From: Ruminococcaceae bacterium D5 | GTDB taxonomy: Bacteria; Bacillota; Clostridia; Oscillospirales; Ruminococcaceae | Direction: 5' to 3' | DNA length: 64,000 bases | Assembly: GCA_900113995.1 (NCBI GenBank) | Contig: FORK01000001.1 | Location: forward strand, 62,001 to 126,000 | Shown here: positions 26,574-35,451 of the stretch, one piece after another | Layout of the letters: each line of letters starts with the position of its first letter | Position numbering within the stretch: the first letter of the stretch is position 1 | Notes under the pieces: generated by a model | What the model saw: the letters and a program-made list of their open reading frames with translations, nothing else | The model's database searches: none | Told to the model about the DNA's origin: nothing | Program-made: the position numbers and the translations under genes

Positions 26574-27114
26574 AACCGCGTACCGGCGGTATCTTGGCGG
26601 AGAGCAAAAAGCTGCCGATTTGCTGGTGGAACGCTACGGCGATGCGCTGACGCTTTACATAAACGGATATATCAAGGACATTCACGAGGCGGAGGATCTG
26701 ATGATCGAGGCCTTTTCACAGCTTTTCGCAAAGGAGCGTCCGATTGAGGGTGTGGGCAGTTTTAAGGCATATCTTTACAAAACCGCTCGCCACCTTGCCC
26801 TTCGGCATAATCAGAAACACCGTTTTGTCTTCCTGCGCTTGGATGAGCTGGACTTCGAGCCGCAAAGCGACACCCTGATCGATACTGATCTATTTCGCAG
26901 CGAGCGAGACCGCCAGCTTTATGACGCTCTCGAAAAATTAAAGGCGGAATACCGGGAAGCACTCTATCTTGTCTATTTTGAAGATATGAGCTACCGCGAC
27001 GCGGCTACGGTCATGAACAAAAGTGAGAGTCAGATCACAAAACTGGTCTACCGTGGAAAACAAAGCCTGAAAGTAATTTTGGAGCAGGAGGGATTTGCTT
27101 ATGCGGACAAGTGA
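26560..27114 (+). CDS. ECF-type RNA polymerase sigma factor
   Basis: 184 residues. Region 2: YINGYIKDIHEAEDLMIEAFSQLF; region 4: LEKLKAEYREALYLVYFEDMSYRDAATVMN. Start at 26560 with AAGGAGG. Overlaps the next gene, a two-TM protein, by 14 bases, the layout of a sigma with its membrane anti-sigma. A PrsW-like protease follows, suggesting activation by regulated proteolysis. Confidence 0.9.
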   Translation: MISDETAYRRYLGGEQKAADLLVERYGDALTLYINGYIKDIHEAEDLMIEAFSQLFAKERPIEGVGSFKAYLYKTARHLALRHNQKHRFVFLRLDELDFEPQSDTLIDTDLFRSERDRQLYDALEKLKAEYREALYLVYFEDMSYRDAATVMNKSESQITKLVYRGKQSLKVILEQEGFAYADK

Positions 27115-27457
27115 GGAGCGTGCCCGCCTGATCCACAGGCGGACAGCGGAAATTAAACAAGAGCATCGAAAAAAGAAACAACAAGGGCTATATGCAGTCT
27201 GCATGGCGGCCTGTCTGCTTTTGGTTGTTGGGATTGGCTCATTTATGCCTGGATTGTCTGCGGACATTGTCGGCGGTGAAGTACACCATGTTTCCGGTGC
27301 AGCAAGCCTTGTGGGAAACCACGCTGCATTGGGCTATATCCTCATGGGGCTACTCTCATTTCTGCTTGGCGTATGCGTAACAGTGCTTTTGTACCGTCTG
27401 CACCGCAGGAATGAGAGAAAACAACGGGAGAACTTAGACGATGACGATGAATTTTGA
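27101..27457 (+). CDS. Two-TM membrane protein, candidate anti-sigma factor
   Basis: 118 residues from 27101 (GGAGG upstream). Layout: a highly basic cytoplasmic N-terminus (EERARLIHRRTAEIKQEHRK), TM1, about 45 outside residues, TM2 with LLGVCVTVLLYRL, and an acidic tail. It is paralogous to the protein at 28864 (GVSVTVLCIRL at the same place). Being next to an ECF sigma suggests an anti-sigma or receptor, but no classical zinc anti-sigma motif is present. Confidence 0.6.
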   Translation: MRTSEERARLIHRRTAEIKQEHRKKKQQGLYAVCMAACLLLVVGIGSFMPGLSADIVGGEVHHVSGAASLVGNHAALGYILMGLLSFLLGVCVTVLLYRLHRRNERKQRENLDDDDEF

Positions 27458-28061
27458 ACTGATTGACAACTGTTTTCAGATTGCCGTGCTGTTTTGTGCG
27501 GCGCTGGCGGCGATTGCAGCGGCGCTCCGGCACAAAGACCGCCGATTCCTGATCCTTGCCCTGTTTGATATCTGCATTTCCATGGGAACTCTCTATTGGG
27601 TGTTGCACCTTTTTATTTTTGGTAATGTACCACAGGTTTTCTATGTTTCGGAGTTTTCATGGATAGCGGCGTATCTGTTCCTTTTGTCGTTCCAGATACT
27701 ACAGACAGATCGAATAAAGCCGTTGTTTTTCCTGCCGTCCCTGGCCTGCGCTCTGCTTACAGCGGCGGTCGTTCTGGCATTTCGGATTTTCGGTCCGTCC
27801 TATTTTGTTTCTGCTGCATTTGCAGGGGTCGTATCTGCAATCGTATATCTTGCGGTTTGGCGGCTCCTGCACAGAGATGGAGGACAGCGGATTGACCGCT
27901 GGCTGTTGCTCTGCGTGGGATTACAGCTTCTCCTGTTTGTGGTTTCTGGCTTTACGCAGGACTATACCCGCTTTAATCTCTACTTTGCCGTAGATATTAC
28001 ATTGACACTTTCATTTGTGGCTCTGCTGCCGCTGGCGCTTCGGGAGGTGGCGGAGAAATGA
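27441..28061 (+). CDS. Polytopic membrane protein in the sigma/PrsW operon
   Basis: 206 residues, about seven membrane helices, no recognised family. Starts MTMNFEL, overlapping the preceding gene by 17 bases, and overlaps the PrsW-like gene by ATGA, so expression is coupled. Could be a sensor or a partner of the protease. Confidence 0.65.
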   Translation: MTMNFELIDNCFQIAVLFCAALAAIAAALRHKDRRFLILALFDICISMGTLYWVLHLFIFGNVPQVFYVSEFSWIAAYLFLLSFQILQTDRIKPLFFLPSLACALLTAAVVLAFRIFGPSYFVSAAFAGVVSAIVYLAVWRLLHRDGGQRIDRWLLLCVGLQLLLFVVSGFTQDYTRFNLYFAVDITLTLSFVALLPLALREVAEK

Positions 28062-28699
28062 TCTATATTGAAAATATTTTTGTTTGCCTTGCAATTCCAC
28101 TGGCGCTCTCCATGCTGTTTATCGGGAGGCGTCCTCGGACATTCATGCTGTTTATGATGACCGGGATGGGCGTATGTCTGCTGTCTGCCTATGTCAATAG
28201 TTTCTTTATGGGACATTATGGTGTCAGTGCCACCGTTGCTGTTGTTGAGATCACGCCGGTGTGCGAGGAAGTGATGAAGCTACTGCCGCTGCTTTTCTAC
28301 TTCTTGATTTTTGAGCCAAGGGTTCGTGATTTGCCGGAGGCCGCCATTGCTCTTGCAGTGGGCTTCGCCACTTTTGAAAATGTCTGTTACCTAACGGAGA
28401 ACGGCGCGGAAAATTTTGTATTCCTGCTGATTCGCGGGATTTCCGCCGGGGCGCTGCACATTCTCTGTGGCATTTCAATCGGCTTCGGACTATCTTATGT
28501 ATTCCGTCACCGATGGCTGGCGTTTACCGGAATAGTAGGTCTGTTGGGAGCCTGTATCGTGTTCCATGCTACCTATAACCTGCTGATCTCGGGAGATGGG
28601 GGCTGGCGAATTGCGGGCTACCTATTCCCGTCTATCCTGATTGCGCTTTTATTTGTAGGAAAGCTCCTGCTCCCCAAACTCAAAATCACATTTGAATAA
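28058..28699 (+). CDS. PrsW-family intramembrane protease
   Basis: 213 residues, polytopic. The hallmarks are present: CEEVMKLLP (E70, E71, K74), GFATFEN (F106-E107-N108), H134, and FHATYN (H170, N174). PrsW releases ECF sigma factors by cutting their anti-sigma partners at the membrane (known for RsiW in Bacillus and the csfT system of C. difficile). Here the likely substrate is the two-TM protein at 27101. A terminator follows. Confidence 0.85.
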   Translation: MIYIENIFVCLAIPLALSMLFIGRRPRTFMLFMMTGMGVCLLSAYVNSFFMGHYGVSATVAVVEITPVCEEVMKLLPLLFYFLIFEPRVRDLPEAAIALAVGFATFENVCYLTENGAENFVFLLIRGISAGALHILCGISIGFGLSYVFRHRWLAFTGIVGLLGACIVFHATYNLLISGDGGWRIAGYLFPSILIALLFVGKLLLPKLKITFE

Positions 28700-28714
28700 C
28701 CGCTTTTGTGTGAC

Positions 28715-28748
28715 GAGCCGCTCCAGAAATGGAGCGGCTCAAATTTTT
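28715..28748 (+). terminator. Terminator of the sigma/PrsW operon
   Basis: GAGCCGCTCC / GGAGCGGCTC with a 6-base loop, then AAATTTTTT. Confidence 0.85.
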
Positions 28749-28863
28749 TTGAAATTTTTTGAAGAAATTTTCATTTCGGGTGGAAGGATTTTTGATTTCA
28801 TGTCTTTTAGGAAGTAGAGGGGTTGAAATTCCCCCGAAACATCATACGAAGGGAGGGTATTGG

Positions 28864-29205
28864 ATGACCGGTAAGACGGAAAACCGGGTACGGGAGATAC
28901 GAAGCAGGACGCGGCAGTACCGAAAGCGGTATGAAACCCGGCTGCTTTCCTGCCTGACAGCGTGCAGCCTGTTTCTTCTCGCCGGTATCGGCGTTCTTTT
29001 CAGAAGCGTACAGACATCGGGCGTAGCATCGGTAGCGGACGGCTACGGCGGGGTGCTGCTGCAGGACGGCGCAGGGGCGTATGTCATCATTGGCATTGTC
29101 GCTTTTGTCATTGGCGTGTCTGTAACCGTACTCTGTATCCGACTGAAAAACAAATCAACAAATCGTACAGACAGTACGGAAGAAAGCGAGGATGAAAGAA
29201 AATGA
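28864..29205 (+). CDS. Two-TM membrane protein, paralog of 27101
   Basis: 113 residues from 28864 (GGGAGGG upstream). Same architecture as 27101-27457: a basic start (RVREIRSRTRQYRKRYE), TM1 (LLAGIGVLF), a short outside loop, TM2 (VIGVSVTVLCIRL) and a charged tail. It overlaps the giant surface-protein gene by ATGA, so the two are made together. Plausible membrane partner or signal transmitter for the adhesin. Confidence 0.65.
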   Translation: MTGKTENRVREIRSRTRQYRKRYETRLLSCLTACSLFLLAGIGVLFRSVQTSGVASVADGYGGVLLQDGAGAYVIIGIVAFVIGVSVTVLCIRLKNKSTNRTDSTEESEDERK

Positions 29206-32200
29206 GAAAACGGATATTGAGCCTGCTGCTCTGCGTCGTAATGCTCTTTTCCCTCTGCCCCCAATCGGCGCTGGCCGTAGGGAACGGGCAGGCGGGCGGC
29301 GTTACAGCAGGCACAAGCGGCCTGTGCGAACACCACCCGGAGCATAACGCGGACTGCGGCTACACGGAGGGAACGGCGGGAACACCCTGCGTCCATGAAC
29401 ACACCGCAGATTGCTATGAGGAAGTAACCAACTGCGTCCATGAACATGACGAGGACTGTTACCCGGAGGAAAGCGTTTCCGGCAATGAAGCGACCCCGTC
29501 CGGCGCACAAAAACGGGAGCCGGAGAACTGCCTCCACATCTGCGACGAGGAAAGCGGGTGTATCACCAAGGAATTAAACTGCCAGCATGAGCATGACGAT
29601 GAGTGCGGCTACTCTCCTGCAACTGCGGGGACGCCCTGCGGATATGTCTGCGAGCTATGCGGCGCGGGAGATAATACCCCGTCCAATGCGGAGGCTGTCA
29701 CGGTGGCAAGCGTACAGGCCATGATCGACGGTTTACCGAACGCAGAAGAAATCACTGAAGAGAACGCCGAAGAAGTCGAGGCGCAGCTTGACGCCATCGA
29801 CGAGGCGAAGGAGAAGCTCTCCGACGAGGAAATCGATGAGCTGGATATGACCCGGTATGCGGAAGCTGCCGCTGCATTGGGGGCGCTGGCTGCGCCAATG
29901 CTATTGGCTAATGATTCGCCTGACGAGCAGTTTTCCCTCAAGCCCGGCGACACCTATTACTTTGACCTCTCCGGCGTGAGCATTCCCGGCACAGCAAACA
30001 GCGGAAACTCATATGGAGCGGCTTCTTTGCCGGATACGTCGCTCCACTATGTTCCCTTTACCTATGCGGGAACAATAGAAGCCTACAAGCTCACGTCTGC
30101 GATGGCGACCACCGAGGAATATGCACAGCAGAACAAATACGCCCACAGCCTGTTTGTGGCGGACTATGCCGTAACGCGTGCAGTAAGCTGGGATGACTTA
30201 AATACGAAAAGTCTGATTTTCGGCAAGGACTATGTCGCCGGCGGCGTGGGCTATACGCTGCGTGCGCCGTCTGTTGGAAGTAACTATACGGGTTCGGGCG
30301 ATTCCGAACGCGGCACGCCGACAAATAATGAATGGGACACGATACTGGACAAGAACAGCGGATATATCCAAAACTGGAATAAAATGTATTCGTGGGGGCA
30401 GGATACTTATTCCGCGTCGCACCCTGCGGTTCGCGGGTACGATTCGGCCCGCTACTGGAAATACTACAATGGTACGGTTTCCGGCCCGTTCCTCGGTTTC
30501 CGCCCCGTCCTTGAAGTCCTGAACGCTGACACACTGGGCTCTGACGGGCTGGAGGCCGTTACCCTCGACTTAAACGGCGGCAAGCTGGGCGGCAGCTCCG
30601 GTGCTATTCAAATCATCGTGAAAACCGGCAGCGAGTTTACCGCGCCTGCGTCCGATGGCCTGACCCGCCCGGCCGGAGATACGGGCAGTTACTTCGTGTG
30701 GCTCGGAAGCAACGGCAAGCTCTACGCGCCCGGTGCCAGTGTTCCGGCGGACGTTACCAAGCTCACGGCGCAGTTTGCTTTATCAGAGCAATTTTCCCTC
30801 GCTCCCGGCAGCACCTATTATTTTGACCTTTCCGGAGCGAACATTCCGGGCGACAAGAACGGCAGCTTGCCGGACGGCTCCCTTCATTGGGTGCCCTTCA
30901 CCTACGCGGGCACCGTGAACGCCTATGTGCTGAAAAGCCGTTCTGCCAATGACAACACCGCAAGAGGCGATTCAGCGAATGCGGCCGGCAGTACAGACCC
31001 CGACAATCCCATTGGCTACACCTATGACCACAGCCTGTTCATTGCGGACTACAACGTGACCCGTAGCGCCAACTGGCATAACCTGAATGCGAAAAACCTG
31101 ATTTTTGGCAAGGCCTACACCAGCAGCGGCGTGGACTACACCCTCCGCGTACCCTCTGCGGGGAGTGGTAGCACCGGCTCAAAGGACAGTGAGCGTGGAA
31201 CTCCGCTGAACAACGAGTGGGACGCGATTTTAGACAAAGCGAACCAAAGCTATCAGGATAACACGGTCGGTTATATCAAAAACTGGAACGGTATGTATTC
31301 CTGGGGGCAGGATACCCAGGATGGTCCCGATCCTGACTGGAACCGTGCGACGCGCGGGTCTTCTACAGCCCGCTCCTGGCAGTTTGACCTGCAACTGTCT
31401 CCGAGCGTCGGTTTCCGTCCCGTGCTTGAACTCCCATCCTCTGACACCCTGGGCTCTGACGGACTGAAAGCCATTACTCTTGACCTGAACGGTGGCAAGA
31501 TCGGCGGCAACTCCGATGATATTCAAATTATTGTGAAAAACGGCAGTGCGTTTACCGCTCCTGCCTCTGGCGGCCTGACCCGCCCCGACGGAGATACCGG
31601 AAGTTTCTTTATGTGGCTTGGAAGCGACGGCAAGCTCTACGCGCCCGGTGCCAACGTTCCGGCGGACGTTACCAAGCTCACGGCGCAGTTTACTTTATCA
31701 GAGCAGTTTTCCCTCACCCCCGGCGGCGTTTATTACTTTGACCTCTTCGGTGAAAATATTCCCGGCACGGTGAACACCGGAAACAGCTTTGGCGCGACTT
31801 CCTTGCCGGATACGACGCTCCACTATGTTCCCTTTACCTACGCCGGAACGATAGAAGCCTACAAGCTCACGTCTGCGATGGCGGCCACCGAGGAATATGC
31901 ACAGCAGAACAAATACCCCCACAGCCTGTTTGTGGCGAATTATGCCGTGACGCACACCGTAAGCTGGTATGAACTGAACGCCGCCGGCCTGATTTTCGGC
32001 AAGAGCTATACCGGCGGCAGCGTGGACTATACCCTGCGCGCACCGTCTGTGGGAAGTAACTATACAGGTTCGGGCAATTCCGAACGCGGCGTGCCCCAAA
32101 GCAACGAATGGGACACGATGCTGAATAAGGACAGCGGATATATCCAAAACTGGAATGAAATGTATTCGTGGGGACAGGATACTGTTTCTGTCGACGCGTC

Positions 32201-34544
32201 GACCCGTGCGGTTCGCGGGTACAGTTCGGCCCGCATCTGGAACTACTTCAGTGCTTCGGACTCCTACCCGTACCGCGGTTTCCGCCCCGTCCTTGAAGTC
32301 CTGAACCCTGACACACTGGGCTCTGACGGGATGAAGGTCGTTACCCTTGACCTTGGCGGCGGCAAGCTGGGCGGCAGCGCCGATGATATTCAAATTATTG
32401 TGAAAAACGGCAGTGCGTTTACCGCTCCTGCCTCTGGCGGCCTGACCCGCCCCGACGGAGATACAGGAAGTTTCTTTATGTGGCTTGGAAGCGACGGCAA
32501 GCTCTACGCGCCCGGTGCCAGTGTTCCGGCTGATGTGACGGAACTGACGGTGCAGTGGACAGCCCCGACCTATGCCGTAACCCTGCACACAAACGGCGGC
32601 ACGATCAACAACGGCAATGTCACTGAATATACCTACGGCGTGGGCGCAACACTCCCGACAGCCGACGATATGACCTATACAGGCCATACGTTCAAGGGCT
32701 GGTATGACAACAAAGCCTTAACGGGCACCCCTGTTACGGCGATCAGCGATACCGAAACAGGCGATAAGGAATATTGGGCAAAGTGGGAAGTAAATACCTA
32801 CACCGTGACATTTTACCCTAATGGTGGCAGTGTCAATCCGGTTGCTGCTACCACAGATAGTTCCGGCAAGCTGTCCTCTTTACCTACACCAACCCGTGGT
32901 GGCAACTATCGTTTTGATGGATGGTACACCGAACAGACCGGCGGCATAAAAGTTACCTTAAATCAGGTTTATACGGCAGATACCACCCTATATGCCTACT
33001 GGATCTATACTAGCGGTAGTTCATCTTCCGAAGACAGGGACGATCCCTCTGGCAACGCCTTTATCACTGATCGTCCGAACAAGGATAACCCGACCACACC
33101 AACCACAGCAAAATCAAATTCTGTAAAAGTGGATAGTAAGGGAAATGCAGTGATTACAAGAAGCATAGTTGCTGATGTTATCTCCGTTGCCCAGTCTGAC
33201 TCAATAAAGCATGGGAATACGAAAAACGGTATCGCGGTGGTTGTTCCTGTGGAAATCAGCAAAGCGTTAGCTGGTGTGCAGATTACGCTGAAAGCAGATG
33301 CACTGGATAAACTAGTGTCCTCTGGTGTCAAACGGTTCACCATCGATACCGACAGTATGGCTGACTTTGGATTTATGCTGGATACCCTAAAGGAACTGAA
33401 CCGTCAGACTACCGGAGATCTTATTCTAAAAATGAAGAAGACCGCAGTTACCTCTCAGGAAGTAGAAACAGCCATTGGAAATCGCCCGGTCTATGATATT
33501 ACCTTATGGGAAGTAAAGAACGGCAAGGAAACTGCTGTCAACTTGAGCGGGAAGACCGTCAGCATTGCAATTCCGTATACTCCGGCGAAAAACGAGCAGC
33601 CTGGCAACCTGTATGCGGTTTATGTGGACGAAAACGGTAATGTACAGTGGATCAGCAAATCCAGCTATAATATGGATCAGAAAGCAGTGATTTTTGTAGC
33701 AGAGCATTTCAGCATCTACGGCATAGGCTACAAGAATCAGATTCCTGCCTTTACCGACGTGAACAACCACTGGGCAAAGGACAATATGCTCTTTGTTGTT
33801 AGCCGTGGGCTGCTGAGTGGTACCAGTGCCACCACCTTCAGTCCCAATACCGGCATGACCAGAGGAATGTTTGTCACCGCACTGGGGCGATTAGCAGGTG
33901 TTGACCCGACTGATTACCAGGCCAGCATGTTTACCGATGTGAAAGAAGATGCTTACTACGCCCCCTATGTCAACTGGGCGGCAAAGACTGGCGTTGTCAG
34001 TGGAACGACAGATACTACTTTCGCCCCGGATACCAACATCAACCGCGAGCAGATGGCGGTCATTATGAAGAACTACGCTACCAAACTGGGCTACACCATC
34101 CCGAAAACTCTGGAAGTTGTGAATTTTGCGGATAGCGCAGGTATTTCTTCCTGGGCAAAAGAAGCGGTCAAGTCCATGCAGCAGGCGGGCATCCTTGCGG
34201 GCAAGACAAACAACTGTTTCGACCCTGCTGGAACCGCAACCAGAGCCGAAGTCGCTACCGTCCTGCGGCGGTTCGTGGAGATCGTCATCGATCCGCAGAC
34301 TGCCAACGGCTGGGTGCAGAACGACAGCGGTGAATGGAGTTACTACAAAAACGGGGATTTGGTCAAAGGTTGGCTCTCTAATGATCAGAAGTGGTACTGG
34401 TTGGACAAAAATACCGGCAAAATGTTCTCTGGTGGTTGGAAGCAGATTGATGGTAAGCAGTATTACTTCTACGCAGATGGCTCTATGGCGGTGAATACCA
34501 CCGTAGACGGCAAGACCATCGGTGCGGATGGAGCCAGAAAGTAA
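29202..34544 (+). CDS. Giant SLH-anchored surface protein with C-type-lectin-like repeats
   Basis: 1780 residues. Signal peptide 1-26 (LLLCVVMLFSLCPQSALA). Residues about 45-160 have repeated Cys-His motifs (HEHTADCYEE, HEHDEDCYPE, HEHDDECGY). From 242 there are three repeats of about 285-305 residues, each opening EQFSL-PG--YYFDL and closing GFRPVLE; the ending recalls formylglycine-enzyme/DUF6273/C-type-lectin folds. Then two InlB-type B-repeats (about 1125-1275), a mixed domain, three SLH domains (about 1515-1700) binding the cell-wall polymer, and two cell-wall-binding repeats (GWVQNDSGEWSYYKNG). Likely adhesin or displayed receptor. Confidence 0.9.
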   Translation: MRKRILSLLLCVVMLFSLCPQSALAVGNGQAGGVTAGTSGLCEHHPEHNADCGYTEGTAGTPCVHEHTADCYEEVTNCVHEHDEDCYPEESVSGNEATPSGAQKREPENCLHICDEESGCITKELNCQHEHDDECGYSPATAGTPCGYVCELCGAGDNTPSNAEAVTVASVQAMIDGLPNAEEITEENAEEVEAQLDAIDEAKEKLSDEEIDELDMTRYAEAAAALGALAAPMLLANDSPDEQFSLKPGDTYYFDLSGVSIPGTANSGNSYGAASLPDTSLHYVPFTYAGTIEAYKLTSAMATTEEYAQQNKYAHSLFVADYAVTRAVSWDDLNTKSLIFGKDYVAGGVGYTLRAPSVGSNYTGSGDSERGTPTNNEWDTILDKNSGYIQNWNKMYSWGQDTYSASHPAVRGYDSARYWKYYNGTVSGPFLGFRPVLEVLNADTLGSDGLEAVTLDLNGGKLGGSSGAIQIIVKTGSEFTAPASDGLTRPAGDTGSYFVWLGSNGKLYAPGASVPADVTKLTAQFALSEQFSLAPGSTYYFDLSGANIPGDKNGSLPDGSLHWVPFTYAGTVNAYVLKSRSANDNTARGDSANAAGSTDPDNPIGYTYDHSLFIADYNVTRSANWHNLNAKNLIFGKAYTSSGVDYTLRVPSAGSGSTGSKDSERGTPLNNEWDAILDKANQSYQDNTVGYIKNWNGMYSWGQDTQDGPDPDWNRATRGSSTARSWQFDLQLSPSVGFRPVLELPSSDTLGSDGLKAITLDLNGGKIGGNSDDIQIIVKNGSAFTAPASGGLTRPDGDTGSFFMWLGSDGKLYAPGANVPADVTKLTAQFTLSEQFSLTPGGVYYFDLFGENIPGTVNTGNSFGATSLPDTTLHYVPFTYAGTIEAYKLTSAMAATEEYAQQNKYPHSLFVANYAVTHTVSWYELNAAGLIFGKSYTGGSVDYTLRAPSVGSNYTGSGNSERGVPQSNEWDTMLNKDSGYIQNWNEMYSWGQDTVSVDASTRAVRGYSSARIWNYFSASDSYPYRGFRPVLEVLNPDTLGSDGMKVVTLDLGGGKLGGSADDIQIIVKNGSAFTAPASGGLTRPDGDTGSFFMWLGSDGKLYAPGASVPADVTELTVQWTAPTYAVTLHTNGGTINNGNVTEYTYGVGATLPTADDMTYTGHTFKGWYDNKALTGTPVTAISDTETGDKEYWAKWEVNTYTVTFYPNGGSVNPVAATTDSSGKLSSLPTPTRGGNYRFDGWYTEQTGGIKVTLNQVYTADTTLYAYWIYTSGSSSSEDRDDPSGNAFITDRPNKDNPTTPTTAKSNSVKVDSKGNAVITRSIVADVISVAQSDSIKHGNTKNGIAVVVPVEISKALAGVQITLKADALDKLVSSGVKRFTIDTDSMADFGFMLDTLKELNRQTTGDLILKMKKTAVTSQEVETAIGNRPVYDITLWEVKNGKETAVNLSGKTVSIAIPYTPAKNEQPGNLYAVYVDENGNVQWISKSSYNMDQKAVIFVAEHFSIYGIGYKNQIPAFTDVNNHWAKDNMLFVVSRGLLSGTSATTFSPNTGMTRGMFVTALGRLAGVDPTDYQASMFTDVKEDAYYAPYVNWAAKTGVVSGTTDTTFAPDTNINREQMAVIMKNYATKLGYTIPKTLEVVNFADSAGISSWAKEAVKSMQQAGILAGKTNNCFDPAGTATRAEVATVLRRFVEIVIDPQTANGWVQNDSGEWSYYKNGDLVKGWLSNDQKWYWLDKNTGKMFSGGWKQIDGKQYYFYADGSMAVNTTVDGKTIGADGARK
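29925..32555 (+). repeat. Three tandem coding repeats of the surface protein
   Basis: Repeat 1 29925-30785, repeat 2 30786-31700, repeat 3 31701 to about 32555. Repeats 1 and 3 are nearly identical over long stretches but differ sharply just before GFRPVLE (30405-30503 versus 32181-32285), mostly at codon positions 1 and 2. Confidence 0.85.
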
Positions 34545-34574
34545 GTTTTTTACCAGCAAATTAAGAATTAAAAC

Positions 34575-34612
34575 AGGGGCATTCCAAACGACATGTGTAC
34601 TGGAATGCCCCT
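34575..34612 (+). terminator. Terminator of the surface-protein gene
   Basis: AGGGGCATTCCA / TGGAATGCCCCT perfect stem with a 14-base loop; the T tract is weak. Confidence 0.6.
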
Positions 34613-34651
34613 TCTACAATAAAAGACTGTTTGCCCGTAATAGCAGCGGAC

Positions 34652-34701
34652 AAAGAATAAACGCGGTCGGGTAAGCAGATACCCAGCCGCGTTTATTCTT
34701 T
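34652..34701 (-). terminator. Terminator of the XRE gene
   Basis: AAAGAATAAACGCGG / CCGCGTTTATTCTTT, a perfect 15-base inverted repeat overlapping the stop of the minus-strand XRE gene. Confidence 0.75.
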
Positions 34702-35022
34702 CTCTGGTTTTCCCCTTGTGTCGAGCATTTTGTCAATCAGGGCAAGTAAAAGCTCCTGTTCCCGATGACTGCATTGTAGGACTAAACGCTGTATGCGCTC
34801 TACGATTTCGCTCTCCTGTTCTATCTGCGGTGCGAGAACTTCATCAAATGAAGCACCAATAGCATTAACGAGACGGATCAGGACGTCCAAGCTCGGCTTT
34901 CGTTTGTCATTCTCGATAGCTGCTAGAAAACGAGAACTGATTTCGGCACGATCCGCAATTTGCTCACGGGTATAATCCCGTTTTTCTCTAGCGCAGCGAA
35001 GGGAACAACCAAATGAGAACAT
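34693..35022 (-). CDS. XRE-family transcriptional regulator
   Basis: 109 residues. Helix-turn-helix: YTREQIADRAEISSRFLAAIENDKRKPS, followed by LDVLIRLVNAIGASFDEVL, the standard Cro/CI domain. The C-terminal helix is charged. Probably a repressor of ICE genes. The start at 35022 lacks a strong ribosome-binding site; an alternative start inside is possible. Confidence 0.82.
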   Translation of the reverse strand: MFSFGCSLRCAREKRDYTREQIADRAEISSRFLAAIENDKRKPSLDVLIRLVNAIGASFDEVLAPQIEQESEIVERIQRLVLQCSHREQELLLALIDKMLDTRGKPEKE

Positions 35023-35397
35023 AATTTGTTGCTTTTTTTAGACACTCTCCGTCACCTCACATAACAATATTCTACGATTTACCAATGCTATGCGAAATGA
35101 TTGCAGAGTAGCTTTTTTATAACCACTATCCGTTCCGTTCTGGCTTAAGGGGGGGAGTTGATGATATACAAAGAAAATAGCCTGTCTGTTATCAGCGGGC
35201 GTTCTTAACGAAAAAATCTGGCTGCAAAATCTCGCTAGCAATCAAAAAATCAACTTTCCATTCATACCATTTTTGCGGAACGATACGGAACTATTAGTAG
35301 TCTATAAATTTCCACAAAACAGAACGGACAAGAACATGGAATATTCCCGTGTTCCTGTCCGTTTTGTTTTATTCATTTTTCCAAGAAGCCGATCTCC
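35023..35397 (+). other. Gene-free intergenic stretch with a long terminator-like hairpin
   Basis: No supported gene. At 35315-35373 an imperfect long stem (AACGGACAAGAACATGG pairing with CCCGTGTTCCTGTCCGTT) ends in TTTTGTTTT, a strong terminator-like hairpin. Confidence 0.55.
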
Positions 35398-35446
35398 ACC
35401 TCCATTTCGATTCACTCGTCAATCACCTGTGAATCGAAATGGAGGT
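35398..35446 (+). promoter_or_regulatory. Hairpin that buries the ribosome-binding site of the sigma-like gene
   Basis: ACCTCCATTTCGATTCAC (35398-35415) and GTGAATCGAAATGGAGGT (35429-35446) form a perfect 18-base stem with a 13-base loop. The 3' arm contains the GGAGG used by the ATG at 35452, so translation should be blocked when the stem forms. Confidence 0.8.
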
Positions 35447-35451
35447 ACATA

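Noticed and set aside
29202-34544. A retroelement reverse transcriptase or template repeat near the adhesin
   Set aside because: No RT motif (such as YxDD in a suitable frame) and no adenine-rich copy of the variable segment was seen in this window.
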